Shown one piece after another: positions 6,947 through 14,382 of a stretch of DNA of 16,544 bases. This DNA is from UBA4132 sp037133675 (GTDB lineage: Bacteria > Pseudomonadota > Gammaproteobacteria > Methylococcales > Methylomonadaceae), in contig JBAXNR010000094.1 of the NCBI GenBank assembly GCA_037133675.1, positions 1 to 16,544 on the forward strand, written 5' to 3'. Under the pieces are notes generated by a model. It made no database searches, had not been told where the DNA came from, and worked only from the letters and a program-made list of their open reading frames with translations. Position numbers and translations under genes: made by a program. The stretch's first letter is position 1. Each line of letters opens with the position of its first letter.

Positions 6947-7441
6947 TTGAATATAGCAACGGTTTATCGGCAACATCAAAACGAATTAATTCACTACACA
7001 ACACGAATCACTGCCTGCCGTGAATCTGCCGAAGATATTACTCAAGAAAGTTTTATGGTGTTATTCTGCGAAGTTAAACGGAAAAATATTGAAAATCCCA
7101 GAGCATTTTTATTTTGTGTTGCCAAAAATCTGGCATTCGATCATCTCAAACATAAAAAAGTAACCGACAATTATGTCCAATCTCACTATTCAATCCTAGA
7201 GTCAAGTATTGAACCTCCCTCTATTGAACAACTGCTGGAAAAGAATCAATGTGTAGACGCGATAAAAAAAGTGATTGATGAACTACCACCGCGTTGTCGT
7301 GATACGTTTATTTTAAATAAAATGCACGAGATGAGTTATTGCGAAGTTGCAAAAACTGTTGGTATATCAGAAAGCGGTGTTGAAAAACATATTATGAAAG
7401 GTTTGCAGTATTGTCGTGAACGGTTAAAAAATCTGAGCTAG
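6947..7441 (+). CDS. FecI-type ECF RNA polymerase sigma factor
   Basis: This is a 164-residue extracytoplasmic-function sigma factor of the FecI subgroup, which normally directs transcription of TonB-dependent receptor genes in response to iron or ligand signals. Sigma region 2 spans about 5-72 (ESAEDITQESFMVLF at 26-40, then PRAFLFCVAKNLAFDHLKH). Region 4 spans about 104-160, with LPPRCRDTF (113-121) and the helix-turn-helix SYCEVAKTVGISESGVEKHI (130-149). The start is TTG, chosen because a perfect AAGGAG ends 6 nt before it; no in-frame ATG fits. FecI-type factors are usually followed by a fecR anti-sigma gene, but here the next gene is convergent and overlaps the stop codon, so no fecR is present. 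The only receptor gene in the window is about 5 kb away and broken. Confidence 0.93.
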   Translation: MNIATVYRQHQNELIHYTTRITACRESAEDITQESFMVLFCEVKRKNIENPRAFLFCVAKNLAFDHLKHKKVTDNYVQSHYSILESSIEPPSIEQLLEKNQCVDAIKKVIDELPPRCRDTFILNKMHEMSYCEVAKTVGISESGVEKHIMKGLQYCRERLKNLS

Positions 7442-7989
7442 AGATATTGTTGATTAACTATACGAATGCTAAAGCCAGTATTCGCTACGCATTCACAAAA
7501 AGCCTTATCAATAATGCCGCAGTCGGCAAATTGTGTAAGGCTCAGTTTGGAATCAATTGCCGCTGATTTTACTAAAATTAATTCATCGGCTAATAGCGTT
7601 TTAGCCAACCACGCGGCAAGACTATCAGAGCTAATATCCCAGCTCGCAGGAATGCCAGCATTATTAAGTTCATCAAGGTCAGGCGACCAAATAAGGATTT
7701 TTTGTCCACCCTGTTGGGCAATCGCACTGACCGAATGTGTAAGTACAAAATCGGCTTTCAAGCCTTTAAATAACCACGCCATTTGTTGCATCGCTAACAC
7801 TGCCATTGCGTGTGCGCTATGGTCATCAAACTGCCAGTGTTGTTGAGCGATTCTAACTTGATCAGCAAACGCCCCCCCCCCTGGAACAATCACTACTGCC
7901 CTGCCCTGATAGCGTTGTTCTAGTCGATTTAGGCAGTCAAGCAAGGTATTAGCCGCCGCTAAGCTACCGCCGAGTTTAATAACAATCAT
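7438..7989 (-). CDS. Amino-acid-kinase-family protein, MfnE-like (methanofuran-type cofactor biosynthesis)
   Basis: The 183-residue protein belongs to the amino acid kinase fold: N-terminal KLGGSL (5-10), phosphate-binding VPGGGAFADQVR (35-46), SAHAMAVLAMQQMA (58-71) and WDISSDSLAAWLAKTL (117-132). The last two blocks match my recollection of archaeal MfnE, which phosphorylates 5-(aminomethyl)-3-furanmethanol phosphate, and of related kinases in methylotroph C1-cofactor clusters. The start ATG overlaps the stop of pabB (ATGA), so translation is coupled. Coupling to pabB fits a tetrahydromethanopterin/methanofuran role, because 4-aminobenzoate is a precursor of that pterin. Codons 37-40 contain an unbroken run of ten G (7872-7881), a potential slippage site. 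Its stop codon overlaps that of the convergent sigma gene. The superfamily is sure; the MfnE role is inferred. A generic aspartate/glutamate/uridylate kinase-like protein is the alternative. Confidence 0.78.
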   Translation of the reverse strand: MIVIKLGGSLAAANTLLDCLNRLEQRYQGRAVVIVPGGGAFADQVRIAQQHWQFDDHSAHAMAVLAMQQMAWLFKGLKADFVLTHSVSAIAQQGGQKILIWSPDLDELNNAGIPASWDISSDSLAAWLAKTLLADELILVKSAAIDSKLSLTQFADCGIIDKAFCECVANTGFSIRIVNQQYL

Positions 7990-9359
7990 GACACAGTAAA
8001 TTGCCGTAATAAATCCAACAGTGCGGCAGCTTTATCAAAACATTCTTGATATTCTGCCTCCACCACCGAATCATTGACAATACCGCCACCTGCCCAAAAA
8101 CGAATAGTATTATTGGAATGTACCAGCGTTCTTATTGCAATATTACTGTCCATATTACCGTTAAAACCGATATAACCGATAGAACCGCAATAAACGCCGC
8201 GCCTATGTGGCTCAAGTTCTTCAATCACTTCCATTGCCCGAATTTTCGGCGCACCTGTAATTGAACCACCAGGAAAACAACTTTTTAATACATCCATCGC
8301 GTGTTGATTGTCGCCTAATACACCCGTTACTGTACTAACCAAATGATGCACGGTTGTATAGGTTTCGACATCAAAAATCACGGGAACTTTCACCTCAGTA
8401 CAGGTTTTACTGATGTCATTACGCAATAAATCAACAATCATCAGGTTTTCAGCACGGTCTTTGTTGCTGGCAATAAGCTGTTGTATTTGTTGCTGATCTT
8501 CGGCTTCGTCTGCTTTACGCGGACGAGTACCTTTAATGGGTTTGGTTTCCACAATACCATCGGCTAGATGCAAAAAACGCTCAGGCGAAGAACTAAGTAT
8601 TTGCACCTCAGGCAAATTCAAATACGCACTGAATGGCGCAGCGTTTAACTCGCGTAATGTTTGATACGCTGTCCACGGATTACCTAAGCAACTAGCAGAA
8701 AAACGTTGCGTTAAATTAACCTGATAGCAATCGCCTTCTTTCAAATAATGTTTAATACGTTCAAAAGCTTTGCGATAATCCGCTTTGTCCATATTCGACT
8801 GCACGGGGCTGATCACTTGAAATGAATCATACTGCGGCGCAGTCGGTAACTGGCTAAATTGGACAAGTAAATTTTGCCAAGTCGCTTCATCAAGCGCATG
8901 AGCAATTAAAAAACTTTGTTGTTGTTGATGGTCAACAATCACCGCCCACGCATAAATACCCACTGCCATTTCTGCAATACCTTCAGCATCTTCGGCAAGC
9001 ACAGGCAAATGCTCTAAACGGCGGGCTAAATCATAGGAAAAATAACCAATAGCACCGCCGTTAAACGGTAAATCAGACAACACACCCGCACCACTAGCAA
9101 GTAACTCTTGTTTAACCAAATCAAAAGGATCGATAGTGGAATGTGTGATTATGCCTTGTCGATTGATTTCAGTTATCTTGCCATGCGTAACTAGCGTACA
9201 AACAGGATCAGCGGCAAGAATATCATAACGACCTTGCTGACTATGAGGATAGCCGCTATCGAGAAACACAGACCACGGTTTATTGGCAAGTTGAGAAAAA
9301 AGCGCGGCACTATTAATAAAATAAGGTAGAGGTGCAAATTGGTGTTTGGCTAATGACAT
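7986..9359 (-). CDS. pabB: Aminodeoxychorismate synthase component I
   Basis: The enzyme converts chorismate plus ammonia, normally delivered by the PabA glutaminase, to 4-amino-4-deoxychorismate, the precursor of 4-aminobenzoate for folate and, in methylotrophs, tetrahydromethanopterin. The 457 residues match PabB. The chorismate-binding domain fills the C-terminal half. ETKPIKGTRPRKADE has the PIKGT lysine (Lys276) that marks PabB, where anthranilate synthase TrpE has PIAGT. DRAENLMIVDLLRND is at 301-315, and FPGGSITGAPKIRAMEVIEE at 362-381 is the metal and substrate loop. The N-terminal domain (about 1-180) is the usual divergent tryptophan-binding-like fold. It lies 36 nt after the ABC-F gene and overlaps the mfnE-like gene by four bases. 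No pabA or pabC is in the window. Confidence 0.95.
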   Translation of the reverse strand: MSLAKHQFAPLPYFINSAALFSQLANKPWSVFLDSGYPHSQQGRYDILAADPVCTLVTHGKITEINRQGIITHSTIDPFDLVKQELLASGAGVLSDLPFNGGAIGYFSYDLARRLEHLPVLAEDAEGIAEMAVGIYAWAVIVDHQQQQSFLIAHALDEATWQNLLVQFSQLPTAPQYDSFQVISPVQSNMDKADYRKAFERIKHYLKEGDCYQVNLTQRFSASCLGNPWTAYQTLRELNAAPFSAYLNLPEVQILSSSPERFLHLADGIVETKPIKGTRPRKADEAEDQQQIQQLIASNKDRAENLMIVDLLRNDISKTCTEVKVPVIFDVETYTTVHHLVSTVTGVLGDNQHAMDVLKSCFPGGSITGAPKIRAMEVIEELEPHRRGVYCGSIGYIGFNGNMDSNIAIRTLVHSNNTIRFWAGGGIVNDSVVEAEYQECFDKAAALLDLLRQFTVS

Positions 9360-9395
9360 GATTGATTATTAAAAACTCGTGTAAAAGTGTCTTTG

Positions 9396-11279
9396 TTATT
9401 GTATCGCAGCCACTTGTTCTTCTGCGTCCATCCATGCTATTTCAGCGTCTTCCAGTAATTTGTCCACTTGCACTTTACGATCCAGCACTTGTTTCAAACG
9501 GGGTTTTTCGCCGTCTTCATAAATAGCAGGATCAGCCAATTGTTGCTCTAACTGTTTTTGTTCCGCATGATATTTTTCCACTGCGTCTTCGGCTTTTTTC
9601 AAGGCATCGTAGAGCGGTTTATATTTACGGCGATTTTCAGCATCTACCTTGCGCTGATCTTTACGCGACACACTCGGTTCAAGGTTTTCAGCAGGTTTTT
9701 CTTCGGCTTTTTTCTGTTCAGTCAACCAAACACGGTAATCGTCTAAATCACCATCAAAGGGTTGTACTTTACCGCCTGATACCAATAATAATTGGTCAGT
9801 CACAGAACGCAATAAATGCCGATCATGCGACACTACCACCATCGCACCTTGAAAATCTTGCAAAGCAACGCTTAAGGCGTGGCGCATTTCTAAATCTAAA
9901 TGGTTAGTTGGTTCGTCCAATAACAATAAATTGGGATTTTGATAAACCAGCAACGCCAACACTAAACGGGCTTTTTCACCGCCTGAAAACGGTCTAACCA
10001 CTTCCGATACTTTATCGCCACGAAAATCAAAACCGCCTAAAAAATTGCGTAGGTCTTTTTCAGTCGCGGTTTTATCCAATTGTTGAACGTGCCATAACGG
10101 ACTTTCATCCAGCCGTAATTGTTCCAGTTGATGCTGGGCAAAATAACCGATTTTTAAGTCTTGAGCTTCGCGGCGTGTGCCTAATAAGGGCAACATATCG
10201 CCCGCTAATACTTTAATTAAACTCGATTTACCCGCGCCGTTTGGCCCTAATAAACCAATTCTATCGCCAGCAGCGATGGTTAAACTCGCCTGTTTAATAA
10301 TGCACTTATCGCCATAACCAATATCGACTTTTTCCAGCGTCAATAAAGGATTAGGCATTTTTAACGGCGCAGGAAAACTAAAATCAAATGGCGAATCAAC
10401 ATGAGCTAGTGCAATCAATTCCATGCGTTCCAAGGCTTTAATACGGCTTTGTGCTTGTCGTGCTTTGGTCGCTTGGGCTTTAAAGCGCGTGACAAAACTT
10501 TGAATATGGGCGATTTCGCGTTGTTGTTTGAGATAGGCAGATTGTTGTTGCGCTAATTTTTCCGCTCTCATGCGTTCAAACGCTGAATAATTGCCCGTGT
10601 AAATCTCGGCTTTACCTTGTTCGATATGGACAATATGATCGGTGATGGTATCGAGAAAATCCCTGTCATGCGAAACCAATAACAACGTACCTTCATATTT
10701 ACACAACCAGTCCTGCAACCAGATAACCGCATCTAAATCTAAATGGTTAGTCGGTTCATCCAATAGCAACACATCAGAACGACACATCAAGGCTTGCGCT
10801 AAATTTAAACGCATACGCCAACCGCCTGAAAAGGAACTAACAGGATTTTGGTGTTGGCTATCGTTAAAACCCAAACCATTCATTAACCGAGCTGCGCGAG
10901 TTTGGGCAGTATAGCCACCAATAATATCCAACGCCGCGTGTAGTTCCGCCTGTTTTAAACCATTGTCGGCTTGTTCAGCTTGGGCAAGTTGCTGTTGTAA
11001 GCGTCTTAATTCAGCATCACCATCAATAATATAATCAATCGCGGCGCGTTCAGTAGCAGGCATTTCCTGCGATACATGAGCAATTGCCAAATTGGGCGGC
11101 AAGGTAAATTCACCCTCATCCAAATGTAGCTCGTCTTTAACTAGCGCGAAAAAACTGGATTTACCTGCGCCATTCGCGCCTGTAAAACCGACTTTTTGTC
11201 CTTTGTGTATCGTGAAAGTAGAGTTGGCAAACAAAACCCGCGCACCACGGCGTAAGGCGATATTTTTAAAATTTAGCAT
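9396..11279 (-). CDS. yheS: ABC-F family ATPase, YheS type
   Basis: This is a soluble twin-ATPase of the ABC-F group, which act at the ribosome rather than as transporters. YheS-type members are translation factors reported to help with stalled or problematic peptides. The 627 residues align well end to end with E. coli YheS as I remember it. The first Walker A GANGAGKS is at 34-41, followed by the signature FSGGWRMRLNLAQAL and LLLDEPTNHLDLDAV. The interdomain linker includes QAKATKARQAQSRIKALERME. The second Walker A is GPNGAGKSSLIK, with signature FSGGEKARLVLALLV and LLLDEPTNHLDLEMRHAL. The charged coiled C-terminal extension (about 535-627) is typical. It has no membrane segments. It is the first gene of a likely yheS-pabB-mfnE transcript and is divergent from the membrane-protein gene, with only 21 bp between start codons. 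Confidence 0.93.
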   Translation of the reverse strand: MLNFKNIALRRGARVLFANSTFTIHKGQKVGFTGANGAGKSSFFALVKDELHLDEGEFTLPPNLAIAHVSQEMPATERAAIDYIIDGDAELRRLQQQLAQAEQADNGLKQAELHAALDIIGGYTAQTRAARLMNGLGFNDSQHQNPVSSFSGGWRMRLNLAQALMCRSDVLLLDEPTNHLDLDAVIWLQDWLCKYEGTLLLVSHDRDFLDTITDHIVHIEQGKAEIYTGNYSAFERMRAEKLAQQQSAYLKQQREIAHIQSFVTRFKAQATKARQAQSRIKALERMELIALAHVDSPFDFSFPAPLKMPNPLLTLEKVDIGYGDKCIIKQASLTIAAGDRIGLLGPNGAGKSSLIKVLAGDMLPLLGTRREAQDLKIGYFAQHQLEQLRLDESPLWHVQQLDKTATEKDLRNFLGGFDFRGDKVSEVVRPFSGGEKARLVLALLVYQNPNLLLLDEPTNHLDLEMRHALSVALQDFQGAMVVVSHDRHLLRSVTDQLLLVSGGKVQPFDGDLDDYRVWLTEQKKAEEKPAENLEPSVSRKDQRKVDAENRRKYKPLYDALKKAEDAVEKYHAEQKQLEQQLADPAIYEDGEKPRLKQVLDRKVQVDKLLEDAEIAWMDAEEQVAAIQ

Positions 11280-11300
11280 GGGGTTTTAAGGGTAGTCCTG

Positions 11301-13196
11301 ATGGATTATGGCTATTTATGGGGTATTGTACGATATAATGACACAGTACACACCGTTACCACAGGCAATAAAGAAGTGAATTTTAAAAATGAACAATTAA
11401 TATTTGCAATAAAATCATCTATATTAATGCTATCTATTTATTTTATTGCTAGTAAATTTGCTATTGAGCGATCGTGGTTTGTTGCATTAAGTGTTTTTAT
11501 AGTTAGTTTACCAGTTTGGTTATCTGGTGTTTACACAACTACCATAAAAAAAATAAAACATCTTAGTGGATTCGTTAATAAAGGATTATTGTTTAATTTA
11601 TTTTCTGGACGCATTTTTCAAGTAATATTTTTGATTATTTGGGCATTATTTTCATCTTTTTTTATGCTCATTCAATTTTATTCTTATGATAATATTCAAT
11701 GGTTTATTTTCTTTTTAACAATACCTGTCTTTTGGTTAATTTTTTCTTATTGTAAAAAACTAACAACACATGAGCTTAAACCTTATTTAGTCGTTAATAC
11801 AGCATTAGAATGGACTAGAATGGTATGTCCATTAATTATGTTGACTATATACATAGTTTTAAATTTTATTTTTCCAAATGTTCAGTCGTTTGAATCTATT
11901 CACGATGCTATTGAATTCAAAAAACAAGCATTGCAAAATATGAATGGTAGCCCGTTAGTCTATGAATTATCAAGAGTTTTAGCAATTTATGATGGTTTTA
12001 AAGCTTATGCTCTGGCTGGTATTGGTGAAGAAAGTCGTTTTGCTGCTATTTTAATATTAAGTATTGGTGGACTGATTATTTTCTATAATGCTTGCGCGAT
12101 GCTTTCTTGTTTAGTTATTCCATCACATGAATATCGTCGTTTAGTTAATCCATTAACACCTGTTGATAATTCAAAAAATCTTCCAAATCCGAATATATTT
12201 TTTATATCAGCTATTGCCACATTCATTTTTATATTTGTTTATATTCCTATTTTTTCATACATTGATTCTTGGACGCTAGAAATACAAAAAGTAAGGGTAG
12301 TAATAGAGTCAACAGTTACTGCTAAAGTTGAGGAAATTGATGGCTTTGTATATCAAATTGGTACACATCAAGAAATTGATAAATTAAAAAATGAAACTTT
12401 AAAAAAAATGAACTTACCCAAACAATTATTAAACGAACAGGTTGATAGAGCGTTTGATAAATTAGAAGGTAAAGTTGGTAACTACCTTGATTGGTATTAC
12501 AGCTTGCAAGGTGAATATACTAGAATTTATAAAATGTTGACAGGGGAGTTAGATACTTATATGGAAAACCAATTGAAAAATACTTTGCAAAACGAAGATG
12601 CTTTTAAAGACGTGCAAGCATCAGTTGAAAAAGCAATAAGCGAGCATGATGCGGCTCAACAAGAATATTTAAATGTAGTTAAAATTATTTTAGAAAAAAA
12701 TAAAGTTTCAGACTTCGGTGGTTATACTAAAAAAATATTAAAGCAATCTTCTTTAGCATCTGTATTCACTCCACCAAGTCATCGAGATATTATCAATATT
12801 AAATCTCGAATGTTTGCGACAGGAACAACTGTAGCAATTGGTTCAATGACAGCACTTATTAGTAAAAAAATAGTTACTAAAGTAATTGGTAAAGGTACGC
12901 TTAAATTAGCTTCAAAATTTTTAGCAAAAGTTGCAGCTAGTGAAATAATAGGTACAGGTGGCGGTGCTGCGGCTGGAGCAACGGCGGGGGCTGCTATCGG
13001 ATCAGTTGTGCCTGGAATTGGTACAGCAATAGGCGCAGCAGTGGGTGGAATATTGGGTGGTTTTGGAGTAGGCATAGCTACTGATGCCGCTATTCTTAAA
13101 CTTGAAGAAGTCTATAGTAGGGATAATTTCAAGAAGGAAATAATAAACTCTATTGAAGACTCAAGAAGAGAGTTTAAGGAATCATTAGCGCAATAG
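11301..13196 (+). CDS. Polytopic membrane protein with C-terminal glycine-zipper domain, function unknown
   Basis: I do not recognise this 631-residue protein. About seven hydrophobic helices are visible near 33-53, 58-78, 104-127, 132-150, 173-192, 247-273 and 299-320. A soluble, charged, probably helical region spans about 325-500. Residues 505-525 form another weakly hydrophobic stretch. Residues 550-593 form a glycine/alanine-rich zipper (GTGGGAAAGATAGAAIG, then GTAIGAAVGGILGGFGVGIA) of the kind that packs in membranes or forms pores. The charged tail EEVYSRDNFKKEIINSIEDS follows. An AAGGGT lies 7 nt before the ATG at 11301. An in-frame GTG at 11376, downstream of a TATAAT at 11334-11339, is an alternative start. 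The DNA is clearly more AT-rich than its neighbours, with many AAA, AAT and TTA codons, and a dispersed repeat lies just downstream, which suggests acquisition by transfer. No partner gene with a recognisable enzymatic domain is adjacent. A role in envelope biology, toxin action or defence is possible but unsupported. Confidence 0.85.
   Translation: MDYGYLWGIVRYNDTVHTVTTGNKEVNFKNEQLIFAIKSSILMLSIYFIASKFAIERSWFVALSVFIVSLPVWLSGVYTTTIKKIKHLSGFVNKGLLFNLFSGRIFQVIFLIIWALFSSFFMLIQFYSYDNIQWFIFFLTIPVFWLIFSYCKKLTTHELKPYLVVNTALEWTRMVCPLIMLTIYIVLNFIFPNVQSFESIHDAIEFKKQALQNMNGSPLVYELSRVLAIYDGFKAYALAGIGEESRFAAILILSIGGLIIFYNACAMLSCLVIPSHEYRRLVNPLTPVDNSKNLPNPNIFFISAIATFIFIFVYIPIFSYIDSWTLEIQKVRVVIESTVTAKVEEIDGFVYQIGTHQEIDKLKNETLKKMNLPKQLLNEQVDRAFDKLEGKVGNYLDWYYSLQGEYTRIYKMLTGELDTYMENQLKNTLQNEDAFKDVQASVEKAISEHDAAQQEYLNVVKIILEKNKVSDFGGYTKKILKQSSLASVFTPPSHRDIINIKSRMFATGTTVAIGSMTALISKKIVTKVIGKGTLKLASKFLAKVAASEIIGTGGGAAAGATAGAAIGSVVPGIGTAIGAAVGGILGGFGVGIATDAAILKLEEVYSRDNFKKEIINSIEDSRREFKESLAQ
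11334..11339 (+). promoter_or_regulatory. Possible -10 element inside the N-terminal reading frame of the membrane-protein gene
   Basis: A perfect TATAAT lies 33 nt after the annotated ATG. If used, the transcript would start near 11346 and translation would have to begin at the in-frame GTG at 11376. No good -35 hexamer is present at the right spacing, so this is a weak call that matters only for choosing the start. Confidence 0.25.
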
Positions 13197-13542
13197 ATGT
13201 GCCAACGTGTAATATTTCTCGAACGATGCGCTTCGTTCCCCAGTCAGGTAGTGTGGACAAACATCTCTATCGTGTGCATCACGCAAAACGGACGAAATTG
13301 GCAATGTACACAAAAACGTTTGCCCACTAACGCAGATAAATAACATCCTACATTTATCGCAATTCAAACCCACCGAGCCACCCAAGGCTGTAAGACTCAA
13401 CCCGTGAATAGCCCAATGCCCCCGCATAATAATTACAAAACTGAAACTTGTCGTTTTACCAATAACACACAACATCCCTCATAGCCCCGCTAGTAATGAT
13501 AAAATAAACCCATTATAAAAATGCGACAGCGGAGACAAGGTA
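13197..13542. other. Intergenic region between the glycine-zipper gene and gmhA
   Basis: This 346-base spacer holds a small inverted repeat, GAACGA/TCGTTC (13221-13226 and 13233-13238), the second copy of the dispersed repeat (13253-13328), and about 200 nt with no recognisable feature. A TATAAA at 13514-13519 lies just before the gmhA ribosome site and may be its -10 box. The 96-codon open frame on the opposite strand covers the repeat and shows no motif, so I do not call it a gene. Confidence 0.6.
13253..13328 (+). repeat. Dispersed repeat, copy B
   Basis: This is a direct copy of 1666-1741 of equal length, 22 of the first 25 bases identical, lying 56 nt past the stop codon of the glycine-zipper gene. 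Both copies follow the 3' end of a + strand gene that is either decayed or compositionally foreign. Confidence 0.6.
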
Positions 13543-14118
13543 TTGAAACTCTTTATAGACGAGCTTGAACAGCATCGTGCGGTGATAAACGACTTAGCCA
13601 GTTGTAATGGAGTGATTGAAGCAGCCGCTGAGTTGCTGATTAACACCTTACAACAAGGCGGTAAAATTTTACTGTGCGGTAATGGCGGTAGTGCCGCTGA
13701 TTGTCAGCATATCGCGGCAGAATTTGTAGTGCGTTATGAGAAAAAACGTCGGGCATTAGCGGCGATTGCGTTAACCACTGATAGCTCAATTTTAACCGCT
13801 CATGCCAATGACTTTGATTTTGAAACGGTTTTTTCCCGTCAAGTTGAAGCTCTTGGTAATTCAAACGATTGTTTGATTGCCATTTCCACATCGGGCAACA
13901 GTAATAATGTGTTAAAAGCAGCCATAGCAGCACGCAATAAAGGCATGGCCGTCATTGCGTTAACGGGTGCGAGCGGTGGCATGATACGCGCACAAGCGAC
14001 TTTAACTGTGCTTGTGCCTTCTAGGGTGACAGCGCGTATTCAAGAAGCCCATATTTTAATTGGTCACTATTGGTGTGGTGCGGTTGAGGAGAGATTAAGT
14101 GTTAGCGACAAGCCCTGA
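13543..14118 (+). CDS. gmhA: Sedoheptulose 7-phosphate isomerase
   Basis: This is the first enzyme of ADP-heptose synthesis. It converts sedoheptulose 7-phosphate to D-glycero-D-manno-heptose 7-phosphate in the cytoplasm, for the LPS inner core. The 191 residues form one SIS domain: LLCGNGGSAADCQHIAAEF (43-61) and AISTSGNSNNVLKAAIAA (113-130). By comparison with E. coli GmhA, the active-site His56, Glu60, Gln167 and His175 are all present at a constant offset of five. The start is TTG, with GGAGAC eleven bases before it; the nearby ATG at 13521 is in another frame. It is the first gene of the heptose operon and overlaps the GTG start of hldE by 20 nt. Confidence 0.95.
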   Translation: MKLFIDELEQHRAVINDLASCNGVIEAAAELLINTLQQGGKILLCGNGGSAADCQHIAAEFVVRYEKKRRALAAIALTTDSSILTAHANDFDFETVFSRQVEALGNSNDCLIAISTSGNSNNVLKAAIAARNKGMAVIALTGASGGMIRAQATLTVLVPSRVTARIQEAHILIGHYWCGAVEERLSVSDKP

Positions 14119-14356
14119 ATTTAATAAAGCACGGATTTTAGTCATCGGTGATTTGATGCTGGATCGTTATTGGTCTGGACATGCGGCGCGTATTTCACCC
14201 GAAGCTCCCGTGCCTGTGGTTCGAGTTAAAAGTACCGAAGAACGTGTGGGTGGTGCGGGTAACGTGGCGTTAAATATTGCCAAGTTGGGCGGTCAAGTTA
14301 CTTTATTGGGCGTAGTCGGTGCGGATACGGAAGGCGATACACTTAAACAACTATAG
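14099..14356 (+). CDS. hldE: HldE, N-terminal fragment of the kinase domain (frameshifted)
   Basis: This is the first 85 codons of the bifunctional heptose enzyme, starting at a GTG inside the end of gmhA. It shows the ribokinase-type opening RILVIGDLMLDRYWSG, then ISPEAPVPVV and the substrate loop VGGAGNVALNIAKLGG (about residues 51-66). The frame ends at a TAG (14354-14356) after DTLKQL. The expected continuation, ETHGVVCDFVVE, is encoded immediately after in the next frame from 14356. One missing base between 14353 and 14356 (CTATAG in place of CTATTAG or similar) explains the break. As it stands the kinase domain is cut. This is either a real mutation that would give heptose-less LPS or a sequencing error. 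Confidence 0.88.
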   Translation: MLATSPEFNKARILVIGDLMLDRYWSGHAARISPEAPVPVVRVKSTEERVGGAGNVALNIAKLGGQVTLLGVVGADTEGDTLKQL

Positions 14357-14382
14357 AAACCCACGGCGTAGTCTGTGACTTT

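Noticed and set aside
12779..13075. 98-codon proline/alanine-rich ORF on the - strand
   Set aside because: It is the antisense shadow of the glycine-zipper stretch; Gly and Ala codons read as Pro and Ala/Ser on the other strand. No ribosome site or independent support.
13185..13475. 96-codon - strand ORF downstream of the glycine-zipper gene
   Set aside because: It covers the dispersed repeat, and its sequence does not look like a folded protein. The other repeat copy is open in a different context, so the openness comes from the repeat.
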